Assembly (NCBI GenBank): GCA_036365145.1
Contig: JAEOAD010000012.1
Coordinates: 45,329,001 to 45,393,000, forward strand
Direction: 5' to 3'
Length of the DNA: 64,000 nucleotides
Source of the DNA: Orientallactaga sibirica
Taxonomy: Eukaryota; Chordata; Mammalia; Rodentia; Dipodidae
Part shown: in pieces, positions 35,441 through 45,669 of the stretch
Position numbering within the stretch: position 1 is the first letter of the stretch
Layout of the letters: each line of letters opens with the position of its first letter
Program-made: the position numbers and the translations under genes
Notes under the pieces: model-generated
Seen by the model: only the letters and a program-made list of their open reading frames with translations
Told to the model about the DNA's origin: nothing
Database searches by the model: none

Positions 35441-35870
35441 ACAGAATCTTTACTATAAACTTGAAAAGAGCTTACATTTATCCTGAAAATGTAATTTGGC
35501 AAGCATTTTGGAATTTCACGGCCATATGGTTAGTCAGGTAAGAATTATACATCCCCACCAAGCCAATAGAAAAAGCTTGGGCTCGGAGAATTTAAAGCAA
35601 CCTTCCACTGACTCACGGCATTTAACTCCAAAGGCTGTGAGTTTTCACCATTGAATCACACTGCCAGATAATACAGCTTACTGTATTTTGCAAGAGTTTG
35701 TTTGTATTTTGTACTTTTTTCTATTTTTTTCTATTTTTGTACTTTTTTTCTATCCAATATGGGAAAGAAAGAATGGATAAATTAAAACTATTACAGTTAA
35801 GCAAAAAGACACTTATATCATAAGTGACCTTAACCATAGTTTCACTTATTTATTTTTAAAATATCATAAT

Positions 35871-36004
35871 AAAGCCAAGCATGACGTATTATGGCTAAAA
35901 ATCTAATGCTCAAGAAGCTGGTTGGGACACAAGGATGCTGAGTTGTGGGTTATCCTGGGTTTCACAGGGGGACTTTGTCTTACAACAAATAAATAAATAA
36001 TAAA
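35871..36004 (+). mobile_element. Degenerate B1-like SINE
   Basis: 'aagccaagcatgacg' and 'actttgtcttacaacaaat' in B1 order. Confidence 0.45.
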
Positions 36005-36467
36005 CAGTTAACACACATATATAGAAAGAGAGGAATTGAATAGGAGGAAAAGGAAGATATCATTTATGTTGTAACTATGTGTTAAAAATTAAAAGGCGCT
36101 GCATTTTTCTCTTTGAAATGGTCACATTTTCTATGGATTTTCAAAGTTCCAGTCCAGGAATAAAGGAAGAGTGTGGATAGGCTCTCTAAAGGCTCTGCAG
36201 ATCACCTAGGCCAGGAATCACCATTCCGGGTCCTCAGAGTAATGGGTTTTGCAAGAACCTGCTTAGCAATCGTTAAGGGATGATTATTGTGACCACATAC
36301 CTTTGTGACCAAATGTCCCAATTTGGGACACTGTCAGTAATGAAGTCTACTGTCCCAGGAAGCCCATCATTCTCAGGCAACTACTGCATAGCCATTGCCT
36401 TAACAAAACTGCTGCTCTTCGTCTTTGAAATTTCCAAGAATCCTTAGGAAAGGCTGAATAAGATGAT

Positions 36468-36926
36468 TGTTGTGGCTTAAATGTGAAATGTCTCCCACAG
36501 GCCCATGTACTAAGGGCTTGATTGCCAGCTGGTGGATTTTTGACAAGTGACTGAATCCTGAGAGCTTTGACCTAGTTAATGGATTAAGCCCTTTAATGGA
36601 CTCTTAATGCGTGATTGGGTACTATTGAAAAGGAGGAGGTGAGGTCTCTAACTAGTAGAAGTAGACTGTAGGAGGCATGCCTGTGGGGGCTAGGTCTTGC
36701 CCTACCCCCTTCCTATATACCTTTTTCCTTGCTTCCTGTCTACCATGAGGGGAGTAGCCTCTGCCTTGTGGCTCCTACCAGAATTTTGTACTGCCTTCCT
36801 ACAGGCCCAGAATAAGTCAGGCCAAGAGCTATAGACTCAAATCTATGAAACCATGAGCTAAGATAAAATTCTCCCCATCATGTTTTATGCCACGCATTTC
36901 ATCACAGCAATGAGAAGAGCTAACAC
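36468..36926 (+). mobile_element. MaLR LTR (MT/ORR1-like), duplication copy A
   Basis: Starts TGTTGTGGCTTAAATGTG and ends near GCTAACACA, with the late segment 'ccatgagctaagataaaatt'. LTR only. No clear 5-base TSD. It was present before the tandem duplication, since copy B carries it too. Confidence 0.7.
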
Positions 36927-36970
36927 AAACACAAATGAAAATTATATCCAATTGTTCACCAAATGGAATT

Positions 36971-37182
36971 ATTTTTAATTTTTAAATATTTTATTTTTAT
37001 TTACTTATTTGTGAGAGGCAGAGTGAGAGAGAGAGAGAATGGACACACCATGGCCTCTAGCCACTGCAAATGAACTTCAGATGTATGTGTCACCATGTGC
37101 ATCTGGCTTATTTAGGTACTAGGGACCTGGGTCCTTAGGCTTTTCAGGCAATACCTTAGCTGCTAAGACATCTCTATAACCC
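36971..37182 (-). mobile_element. DIP SINE, duplication copy A
   Basis: Antisense element flanked by AAATGGAATT (36961-36970) and AAATAGAATT (37183-37192), a near-perfect TSD. It ends in a degraded copy of the antisense head. Confidence 0.8.
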
Positions 37183-37193
37183 AAATAGAATTT

Positions 37194-37214
37194 AACAACA
37201 ACAACAACAACAAA

Positions 37215-37248
<34 letters not shown>

Positions 37249-37251
37249 AAC
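37194..37251. repeat. AAC-(TA)n-GTT inverted repeat at the copy A/B joint
   Basis: (AAC)n runs into (AT)n and then GTTGTTGT, so the two arms are reverse complements around an AT core. This is a potential hairpin or cruciform. Confidence 0.85.
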
Positions 37252-37566
37252 TATGTTTTAAAAACTAAAAGGCGCTGCATTTTTCTCTTTGAAATGGTCA
37301 CATTTTCTATGGATTTTCAAAGTTCCAGTCCAGGAATAAGGGAAGAGTGTGGATAGGCTCTCTAAAGGGCTCTGCAGGTCACCTAGGCCAGGAATCACCA
37401 TTCCGGGTCCTCAGAGTAATGGGTTTTGCAAGAACCTGATTAGCACATACCTTTGTGACCAAATTAATTTGGGATGATTATTTGTGACCAGCCATTGCCT
37501 TAACAAAACTGCTGCTCTTGTCTTTGAAATTTCCAAGAATCCTTAGGAAAGGCTGAATAAGATGAT

Positions 37567-38025
37567 TGTTGTGGCTTAAATGTGAAATGTCTCCCACAGG
37601 CCCATGTACTAAAGGCTTGATTGCCAGCTGGTGGATTTTTGACAAGTGACTGAATCCTAAGAGCTTTGACCTAGTTAATGGATTAAGCCCTTTAATGGAC
37701 TCTTAATGCGTGATTGGGTACTATTGAAAAGGAGGAGGTGAGGTCTCTAACTAGTAGAAGTAGACTGTAGGAGGCATGCCTGTGGGGGCTAGGTCTTGCC
37801 CTACCCCCTTCCTATATACCTTTTTCCTTGCTTCCTGTCTACCATGAGGGGAGTAGCCTCTGCCTTGTGGCTCCTACCAGTATTCTGTACTGCCTTCCTA
37901 CAGGCCCAGAATAAGTCAGGCCAAGAGCTATAGACTCAAATCTATGAAACCATGAGCTAAGATAAAATTCTCCCCATCATGTTTTATGCCACGTATTTCA
38001 TCACAGCAATGAGAAGAGCTAACAC
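37567..38025 (+). mobile_element. MaLR LTR, duplication copy B
   Basis: Near-identical to the copy A LTR, with a few substitutions (for example 'ccagtattctgt' for 'ccagaattttgt'). Confidence 0.7.
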
Positions 38026-38069
38026 AAACACAAATGAAAATTATATCCAATTGTTCACCAAATGGAATT

Positions 38070-38281
38070 ATTTTTAATTTTTAAATATTTTATTTTTATT
38101 TACTTATTTGTGAGAGGCAGAGTGAGAGAGAGAGAGAATGGACACACCATGGCCTCTAGCCACTGCAAATGAACTTCAGATGTATGTGTTACCATGTGTA
38201 TCTGGCTTATTTAGGTACTAGGGACCTGGGTCCTTAGGCTTTTCAGGCAATACCTTAGCTGCTAAGACATCTCTATAACCC
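38070..38281 (-). mobile_element. DIP SINE, duplication copy B
   Basis: Same insertion as in copy A, with the same diverged TSD pair at 38060-38069 and 38282-38291. Confidence 0.8.
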
Positions 38282-38292
38282 AAATAGAATTT

Positions 38293-38296
38293 AACA

Positions 38297-38355
<59 letters not shown>

Positions 38356-38358
38356 AAC
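38293..38358. repeat. AAC-(TA)n-GTT inverted repeat at the copy B/C joint
   Basis: Left arm ACAACAACATATAT and right arm ATATATGTTGTTGT are perfect reverse complements. The TA core is about 40 bases, longer than at the A/B joint. Confidence 0.87.
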
Positions 38359-38595
38359 TATGTTTTAAAAACTAAAAGGCGCTGCATTTTTCTCTTTGAA
38401 ATGGTCACATTTTCTATGGATTTTCAAAGTTCCAGTCCAGGAATAAAGGAAGAGTGTGGATAGGCTCTCTAAGGGCTCTGCAGGTCACCTAGGCCAGGAA
38501 TCACCATTCCGGGTCCTCAGAGTAATGGGTTTTGCAAGAACCTGCTTAGCAATCGTTAAGGGATGATTATTGTGACCACATACCTTTGTGACCAA

Positions 38596-38632
<37 letters not shown>
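38596..38632. repeat. (TA)n(CA)n microsatellite ending copy C
   Basis: Directly follows GACCAAAT, where homology to copy A stops. Confidence 0.85.
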
Positions 38633-38637
38633 TCTCC

Positions 38638-38796
38638 GAATAAAGTGCTTGCCACATAATCATGAGGACCCGAGTTAGATGCCCAGCATTCAAGTAAATA
38701 TCCTCAGGAGGATCCTAGGCATGCTGGCCTGCTAGTCTAGCTGTCTTGGTGAGCTCTGGGTTCGGTGAGATACCCTATCTCAAAAAAAAAAAAAAA
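38638..38796 (+). mobile_element. B4-type SINE, 5' piece
   Basis: 'ataaagtgcttgccacataatc' to 'agataccctatctcaaaa'. Continues at 39351 after an insertion. Confidence 0.65.
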
Positions 38797-39350
38797 AAAA
38801 AACTAGAAGAGAGCCAACGCACATAAACTTCCCTCCAAAGCATATATGGTCATCCCTTCTATCTAGCACTAACTTCTCTCTCCGTTGGAGAATTTGCTTA
38901 TCTTTTTTCAGGTGGACAATGAACCTCACCAGCTGAAACCATAGAACAAGGCAGGGGAAGGGCAAGAATACAGCGTTCATGGCGATCACGACACCAGAAA
39001 AAGGCTGAAGGAGATAAACACAGAGAACATCCAACTCCAATTAAGCCAGATATCCAGAGACACAGAGGCTCCCAAAACCTCATCACTGAAGTAGAACTAA
39101 AATGACCCCAATGTGGCTCAGGGAAACTCGCGGAAGAAGGGGCGGAAAGATTGTTAGAGTCACAAGTTGGGGCATTATGCACAGAGACTGGGGCCTACCC
39201 CCCAGAACTCTTGACTAACCTCACAATGCACGACCCACATTCCCCATTGATGAGGGTCCCTTTGAAAGTGGGAGGACAGGGAGGAGGACAATGGAACCCA
39301 TACTATGAATGTAAAATCAGAATAATATAAATAAAATATATATATTTTTA
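38797..39350 (+). mobile_element. L1-like 3' fragment inserted in the B4
   Basis: Non-coding, with a G-rich block ('gtgggaggacagggaggagg') then 'aataaataaaatatatatat', the layout of an L1 3' end. Family not confirmed; it differs from the L1 end at 42442. Confidence 0.4.
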
Positions 39351-39475
39351 AAAAATGAGGAAGACACCTGAAGTCAACGACTAGCTTCTATATGTATGCA
39401 CATACATGTTAACATGAACCCATACACATATGAACATACATACATGCACATCACATGCACACATAGAAAAAATAA
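39351..39475 (+). mobile_element. B4-type SINE, 3' piece
   Basis: 'gaggaagacacctgaagtc' is the usual B4 continuation, followed by an ACATACATG-rich tail. Confidence 0.6.
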
Positions 39476-39504
39476 TCAATATATATATATAATAATCAAA
39501 AAAA

Positions 39505-39645
39505 GCTGGGCATGGTGGCGCACGCCTTTAATCCCAGCACTTGGGAGGCAGAGGTAGGAAGATCGCCATGAGTTCAAGGCCACCCTGAGACTACATAATG
39601 AATTCCAGGTCAGCCTGAGCTAGAGTGAGACCCTACCTCAAAAAA

Positions 39646-39646
<1 letters not shown>
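39505..39646 (+). mobile_element. B1 SINE followed by (GT)n
   Basis: Near-consensus. The A-tail runs into (TG)n at 39651-39700. Confidence 0.9.
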
Positions 39647-39700
<54 letters not shown>

Positions 39701-39703
<3 letters not shown>

Positions 39704-40292
39704 ATATATTCACCAGGAAAGGCACCTAGAGGAACACATTGCTTCAGGGACAGGAGTTGCCTGTCTGGGGAATGTTGGTAAGCTTCAGGGTACAGCCTTT
39801 GTGAGACATTGAGTTAGATGGATCTGTGTAATTACACTAATCCATGTCACTGAACCACGTTCTTCTGCAGGCCTGGAGGGGCAGCAGTGACGAGAGGCAG
39901 GGAAGTAATGTAGACAACTGTAAACGCCCTCCACCTGCTTTCACCGCCTTTGTACTTAAGTCATTTTACATTTTTGGCTGCTTCACAAGATTTCATTTAA
40001 ATAACAGGTTTTGTGGTGTTTTCAAAAGTCTAAAAACCATAACACTAATCCTTTTACTTACAGTATGTAAATAGCAAGCCTTTCTGAACAATTCTTTACA
40101 GAAGAAACCCCAGGTCTCCTGGGAACCAAAGATGTCAAGTCAACGGAATCAGACCCAACGCCTGAATCCAACTTGCTGCCCGTACGTATGACTATAAGTC
40201 TTACCACCCGCCTGGGTACTCTTACCACCTGCCTTGGTTTTTAAAATAGTTTGTACCCTTTTAGGGCAAATATCATCATGAGTTCTTCAAAA

Positions 40293-40323
<31 letters not shown>

Positions 40324-40697
40324 CATATGTCTCGTCAATATAACTAGCATTGTACCTGGAAGTATTGTAAATCACAACTCTGGGCTAAAACGGAGTCAAA
40401 ATGTTGAAAAAGACACATGCAGTAATAATCTTCCTACCCCCACCCTAATTATGAACCACGCAGATCATATTGCTAGCGGTCAGATTTTACAGAAGCCGGC
40501 ATCAAGAGCCAGCTCCTGGCATACCCACCTCTAGGGACAAGGGTCTGGAGTGATTCTCCAGGGACAGAAACTGACACAGAGTTGTGAGTCTGTGAGCCTC
40601 CTGGGCCATACGGCTGGGTGGAGAAGGTGGCTGTTCTACCTCCACAGGACAGAGCAGCAGCGATCAGGGATTCTGAGTCAAAAGAAGAAGAGGAAAG
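39701..40697. other. No recognised gene; (GT)n at 40290-40322
   Basis: About 1 kb otherwise unique-looking. No exon signature. Confidence 0.45.
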
Positions 40698-40912
40698 GCT
40701 GGAGAGATGGCTCAGTGGTTAAAGGTGCTTGCTTGCAAAGCCTGATTGATGGTCCAGGCTTTGAGTTCCCAGTACCCATGTAATGCCAGATACACAAAGT
40801 GGCACATGCATCTGGAGTTGGCAGTGGCAGGAGGCCATACTCATTCTCTCCCTCTCCCTCCCTCCCTCTCTCTCTCTCTATTTCAAATAAAGAAAAAATA
40901 TTTTTATGAAAA
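40698..40912 (+). mobile_element. DIP SINE
   Basis: Head GGCTGGAGAGATGGCTCAG. Small insertion 'gattgatggtcc' before the B box. Confidence 0.85.
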
Positions 40913-40942
40913 ATGCTGGTTGAAAAACATTCAAGCACATTT

Positions 40943-41171
40943 GGGCTAGAGAGATGGCTCAGCAGTTAAGGCACTTGCTTGCAAAGCCTAATGGCCTGGG
41001 TTCAATTCCCAAGTACCCATGTAAAGCCAGTTGCACAAAGTGGTGCATGTATCTGAAGTTTGTTTGCAATGATTAGAGTACAAAGTGGTGCATGTATCTG
41101 AAGTTTGTTTGCAATGGTTAGAGTCCCTGATGTGCCCATTCTCTCTCTCTCTCTCTGCAAATAAATAAATA
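40943..41171 (+). mobile_element. DIP SINE with internal tandem duplication
   Basis: 'acaaagtggtgcatgtatct' through 'ttagagt' is present twice in tandem, about 48 bases each. Confidence 0.88.
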
Positions 41172-41430
41172 AAAATTTTTTTTTTTTTTTTTTTTTTGGA
41201 TAGAGACACAGAGAGAGGGAGAGGAAGACAGATAGAGATGGGCGCGCCAGCAGTGTCTCAGCTGACACACAAATCCAGATGCATGCGCCCTTGTGGTCAA
41301 GCATTGCGCCCTTGCGTCACTTTGCATCTGGCTAAACGTGGGACCTGGAGATTGGAACCACTGGAGATTGGAACCAGCGTTCTTAGGCTTAGCAGGCAGG
41401 CGCCTTAACTGCTAAGCCATCTCTCCAGCC
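41172..41430 (-). mobile_element. DIP SINE, variant subfamily, inserted in the previous DIP tail
   Basis: Antisense copy of the 34604 subfamily ('cccttgtggtcaagcattgc', 'gcgtcactttgcatctgg'). It carries a 21-base local duplication around ACCACTGGAGATTGGA. Its T-tail abuts the (AAAT)n of the DIP before it, and AAATAAAAT resumes after it. Confidence 0.85.
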
Positions 41431-41472
41431 CAAATAAAATCTTTTTTAAAAATTTAAAAAGGAGAGGAAGAG

Positions 41473-41631
41473 GCCTGGCATGGTGACACACGCCTTTAAT
41501 CCTAGCAATTGGGAGGCAGGGGTAGGAGGATCACTGAGTTCAAAGCCAGCCCGAGACTACATGGTGAATTCCAGGTAAGCCTGGACTAGAGCAAGACTGT
41601 ACCTCAGAAAACCAAAAAAATAAACATTAAA
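41473..41631 (+). mobile_element. B1 SINE, TSD
   Basis: GAGGAAGAGG at 41463-41472 and 41632-41641. Confidence 0.9.
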
Positions 41632-41641
41632 GAGGAAGAGG

Positions 41642-42425
41642 CAGTGCGGGCTGAGAATAAAGGGAGGCACAAAGGGAAGAAGGATGCAAGAAGGTGACTG
41701 CAAACCCTCTGAGAGCGTTAGCTGGGTCTGACATTTGCAGGAATAGGAGTAAGGGAGGGTTCTGCCCAGAGCGGCCTGGAAGCCCCACTGCCCCACCAAT
41801 ACTTCCCTGAGAAACCTTTCAGCGCATCTGTAGCCATCCACACTGCTCAGTGCCTCTAGACCTATTCCCAGCCTTAGTCAATAATTCTAACTTGTGGACA
41901 ACTCCAATTTCAAAACAACCAGTTGGGAAACATTTACAGCCATTGTCAAATAGGCTAGGACAAAACTTGAACAAATTCACTAGTAATTCCCTTAACCGAA
42001 TTTTCCTTTAAAACCCACTGGCCAGTGGCCAAGGATGAATTCTTCCCCTGTAGCCTCTGAATAGCTGTACAGCAGCTAAAATGTATGAGAATCACTTGTC
42101 TCCATGTCCTGAGCTATTTATGTCCATTGTAGTTATTAAGGTTTACCAGTATTTAATTGTTTTAAGAATGATACAAGTGCAATGTAATTGTAAAAGGAAA
42201 AGGATAAAAACCTAGTCAAAACACTCAAAAGTGACTTGCTTTAAATGTGCTATCCATGAATGTGTGGGTAAAGCAACTAGAAAAGATTTGAAGAAAAATA
42301 CTAAAACCCTAGTCTAGACAGAGACTACATTCAATTTACTTCACAAGTATTTTAAAGATATTGCTCAACTCTAAAGAAATTGAAGCTGGGTTTTGTCAAT
42401 GATGCCTGGCAGGGAGGGTTTATGT
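41642..42425. other. No recognised feature
   Basis: Unique-looking, no repeat or exon identified. Confidence 0.45.
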
Positions 42426-42441
42426 AAGAATGAGGGCATGG

Positions 42442-43030
42442 CAAAAGGCAACACAGTGCTGAGAAGAAGGGATGGAGGAGTGCCCAGCACTGAAACACCT
42501 CTGTCACACCCTCCAAGGCTCAGGGCCCACTGCAGAAGAGGAGGCGGATAGAATGGAAGAGCCAAAGGAAGGTATGACTTCTTACAATGCAACTGCCCAG
42601 ACAGAAATTGGCCTCGATATCCATGACCTCGCAGTGCCTAGCAATACCTTTGCAAGACCCTCATAATAGAAGAAAAAGATGATGACATCAAAATAAAAGA
42701 GAGACTAATGGAGAGAGGGAAGGGATATGATGGAGACTGGAGTTCTAAAGTGGAATGGAGGGAGGGGAGGGAAATATCAGGTGGGTTTTTTTTTTGTATG
42801 TAAGTATAGAAGTTTTCAATAAAAAAATAATAATTTAATATATATTTTTTAAAAAAAAGAATCTGGAGTTCTATTGTAGTGACTGAGGCCCTGGTATGCC
42901 AATTCCCCCTCTCTCTTTCTAAATCAATAAATATTTGTATCAAACTATGTATCAAATATTAGATCATGCAATTTTTTATTTAGACTATAACTCTAATTAT
43001 TAAAGAATTTCTTAAAACATGAAAAAAAAA
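42442..43030 (+). mobile_element. 5'-truncated LINE-1 with possible 3' transduction
   Basis: Flanked by identical AAGAATGAGGGCATGG at 42426-42441 and 43031-43046. L1 3' sequence (also present antisense at 31235) runs to A-rich DNA near 42858. It is followed by about 165 bases that include a DIP 3' piece ('atctggagttctattg', CT tail) and end in an 11-A run before the second TSD. Confidence 0.8.
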
Positions 43031-43282
43031 AAGAATGAGGGCATGGAACTCCAACAATGAACTCATGACAAGAACAAGTTGGATCATAGTGGAAGACTAT
43101 CCGTGCATGCTAAGTTTAAACGGAAAGGGTTAGAATAAGTCTGCATGCTTTCTGTGATGCCCAGGGGTTTTCACTTTTTGGCACATGTATGGTACGTATG
43201 AATGTATACATGTGTGTGCAGGTGTGCAAGCATGTGAAGGCCAGAGGTTGACATTGGGTGTCTTCCTCAATTGCTCTCCACC

Positions 43283-43406
43283 TTTTTTAGGGGGTGAGGA
43301 TGAGGAGGTTGAGGCAAGGTCTCACTCTAGGTTGACCTAGAACTCACTCTGCTACCTCAGCTTCCCAAGTGCTAAGATTAAAGGCTAGAACCACCATACA
43401 CAGCAT
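43283..43406 (-). mobile_element. B1 SINE nested in the B4 (first)
   Basis: T-run plus 'aggtctcactctaggttgacc' to 'caccatacacagca'. Flanks TCCACCTTT and TCCACTTTA. Confidence 0.8.
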
Positions 43407-43544
43407 TCCACTTTACTTTTTAAGATATCGTCTCTCACTGAGCCTGGAGGTCACCAGACAAGCTAGCCAGTAAACTCCAGGGATCCTCCCGTCTCTGGTC
43501 TCACCCTACTGCTAGGATTACAGGCAGACACCACCAAGTCTGGC

Positions 43545-43690
43545 TTTTTTTTTAGGGGGTGGTTCCAGGCAGGGTCTCACTCTAGCTGGAACTCACTCTG
43601 TAGTCTCAGGGTGGCCTTGAACTCATGGTGATCCTCCTAAGTCTGCCTCCCAAGTGCTGGGATTACAGGTGAGCGCCACCACACCCAGCT
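43545..43690 (-). mobile_element. B1 SINE nested in the B4 (second)
   Basis: 'cagggtctcactctagctgg' to 'gcgccaccacacccagct'. Confidence 0.85.
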
Positions 43691-43775
43691 AGTTCTGGCT
43701 AGAGTGAGACCCTACCTCAAATAAACAGTAAGTAAAGCCGGCGTGGTGGCGCATGCCTTTAATCCCAGCACTTGG
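43691..43775 (+). mobile_element. B1 pieces in non-linear order
   Basis: A sense B1 3' end ('ggctagagtgagaccctacc') comes before a sense B1 head (GCCGGCGTGGTGGCGCATG), so the order is rearranged. Confidence 0.75.
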
Positions 43776-43848
43776 ATTCTGAGAATCTAAATTCAGGTCC
43801 TCATGCTTGTCTAGCAAGCACTTTACGGTCAGAGCCATTTCCAACCCC

Positions 43849-44548
43849 ATGATGGCCAGTTTTAGCAGATTATATCAATAAACCAGCAGACCTCTAGACT
43901 TTACCTTAGCAAAATATACTTGGTGCAATTTCTGTAGTCAGAGGCAATTTGATTGCAAGTCCTGTGGTAAGAGAGATCTTATTACATGCAAAGAATGTTT
44001 CATGTCTCACTGCAAACTCATTCATCACACTTATTTATGTGATAAGCCTTAGGGAGGGAGATTTGACTCCTGCTGAAAAACAGACTTAGGGAGGATGAAA
44101 CTAGAAACATATGCTCCTCTGAAAATAATGCTTGTAGGCAATGTAAATGTATATATAAGAGTTTGCATAATCATAACTTTCTATTATAAACAAGTTATGG
44201 CACAATAAGAAATTTTTATAGAAAATAAAAAGGAAAACTAGATTACTGCCAAAACACATATAATTTAACAAGAGGAAGACGTATTCATCCATGACAAAAA
44301 AGGAAAAAAAAGAACATGGAAATCATTGTTACTAAAAGCAAATAAAAAGTCACATTTGGCTGGGGTGCGTGAGGCCAATTCTGAGGCCAGGCGGGTGTGA
44401 AGAAGGAAGGAAGCAGCGTGTTCCTACAGAGAAGTCTGAGGAACCAGGTGCTGATCTTACCCAGTCCTTCTTACCCAGGTCCTCAGGACAGAAGCACTGA
44501 CTTACTAGAGAAATCTAACCCCTTCTGTTCAAAGTGCTAATGGAAGAA
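43849..44548. other. No recognised feature
   Basis: AT-rich, no repeat or exon identified. Confidence 0.45.
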
Positions 44549-44612
44549 AATAACAATGAGAAGAAGAAGAGGAGGAAGAGGAGGAAGAGGAGGAGGAAGA
44601 AGAAAAAGAAGG
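44549..44612. repeat. GAA/GAGGAA purine tract
   Basis: Near-pure purine run on the plus strand, about 60 bases. Confidence 0.85.
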
Positions 44613-44688
44613 TCACCTACAAATGTTTCCTGTATGTTAGGCACTATGCAAAGTGCTTTATGCTCATTCGTTCATCTAATAAAACAGA
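44613..44688 (-). mobile_element. MIR fragment
   Basis: 'taggcactatgcaaagtgct' and 'tatgctcattcgttcatc' match antisense MIR. Confidence 0.5.
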
Positions 44689-44702
44689 GTAAAAGTTTAT
44701 TT

Positions 44703-44739
44703 TCTTTTTTAAAATTTATTTTTATTATATTTTAGAGAC

Positions 44740-44779
<40 letters not shown>

Positions 44780-44926
44780 TGTGCCAGGGCCTCTAGCCAC
44801 TTCAAACGAACTCCAGATGCATGCGCCACCATGTGCATCTGGCTTACATGGATCCTGGGGAACTGAACCTGGGTCCTTAGGCTTTGCAGGCAATATGCCT
44901 TAACCACTAAGCAATCTCTCCAGCCC
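44703..44926 (-). mobile_element. DIP SINE
   Basis: (GA)n at about 44740-44774, full antisense body, ending 'gcaatctctccagcccc'. Confidence 0.87.
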
Positions 44927-45429
44927 CAGATTGAAAGTTTACAAAGGAGAGAGGCTTAAAACATAGAAAATTATTCCTCTTAGGCTATTGGCCCTGGAGG
45001 ACTTGGCAAAAAGAAAATGATTTGTATTATATTATGACAAAGAGTTTAACGCCCTACATGAAGAAATTCTTTGTCTATCAAGCTGATCAAACAACTGAAA
45101 TTAATTGCTGGGGATGGTGACTCCAAAAGGACATGTGTCTTGGGAGGAATCCAAGGTCTGAGGACACCACAGAAGGGTGAAGGAGGATGGGCTCAATCCA
45201 AGCTGACAAAGTATGACCCACCAAGCGTTCTGCCCTGAAAGGAAAGCCATAGGCCAGTACCAAGCCAAAGGACCTCAGTGAGAAGGTGGTTACAAAAGTT
45301 GAACTAGGAGTCCTGGGACGGGTGTATCAGACAGAACAAGCATAGTAGAGGCAAGAAGGTAGGTCAGGAAAAAACAGCTGCCCACGGTGATGAGCTCAGC
45401 AAATTGTCAATGGCTCCCCTTTCATCTTT
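44927..45429. other. No recognised feature
   Basis: Unique-looking. Confidence 0.4.
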
Positions 45430-45669
45430 TGGGTTTTTTTAAATAATATTTTTAAGATGTATTTATTTATTTATTTGAGAGAGAGAAAGAGACAGAAAGA
45501 GAGAGGAAGAAAGAGACAGAATGGGCACACCAGGGCCTCCAGCCACTGCAAACCAACTCCAGATGCATGCACCACCTTGTGCATCTGGCTTACATGGGTC
45601 CTGGGGAATCAAATCAGGGTCCTTTGGCTTTGCAGGCAAATGCCTTAACTGCTAAGCCATCCCTCCAGC
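45430..45669 (-). mobile_element. DIP SINE
   Basis: TTTA tail and purine-rich tract, ending 'gccatccctccagccc'. Confidence 0.88.

Larger units (their letters stand above)
36068..38597. repeat. Local tandem duplication, about 2.2 copies of a 1.1-1.2 kb unit
   Basis: Copy A is 36068-37243, copy B 37244-38350, and partial copy C 38351-38597. Each begins GTTGTAACTATG followed by AAAAGGCGCTGCATTTTTC and stays near-identical over hundreds of bases. The unit holds about 400 bases of unrecognised sequence, a MaLR LTR and an antisense DIP SINE. The joints are (AAC)n-(TA)n-(GTT)n. Copy B has a scrambled 56-base stretch at 37437-37492. Copy C stops at GACCAAAT and runs into a TA/CA microsatellite. Confidence 0.92.
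43186..43848 (-). mobile_element. B4-type SINE carrying nested B1 pieces
   Basis: Antisense B4 tail ('gtacgtatgaatgtatac'), middle ('gtctctcactgagcctgg') and head ('tcatgcttgtctagcaagc'), interrupted twice. Confidence 0.7.

Noticed and set aside
36068..38597. CRISPR-like or satellite array
   Set aside because: Two and a bit kilobase-sized units, with no short repeat-spacer pattern, in mammalian DNA.
41642..42425. Possible exon or 3' UTR
   Set aside because: Unique-looking, but no open frame, splice signals or polyA context strong enough to support it.
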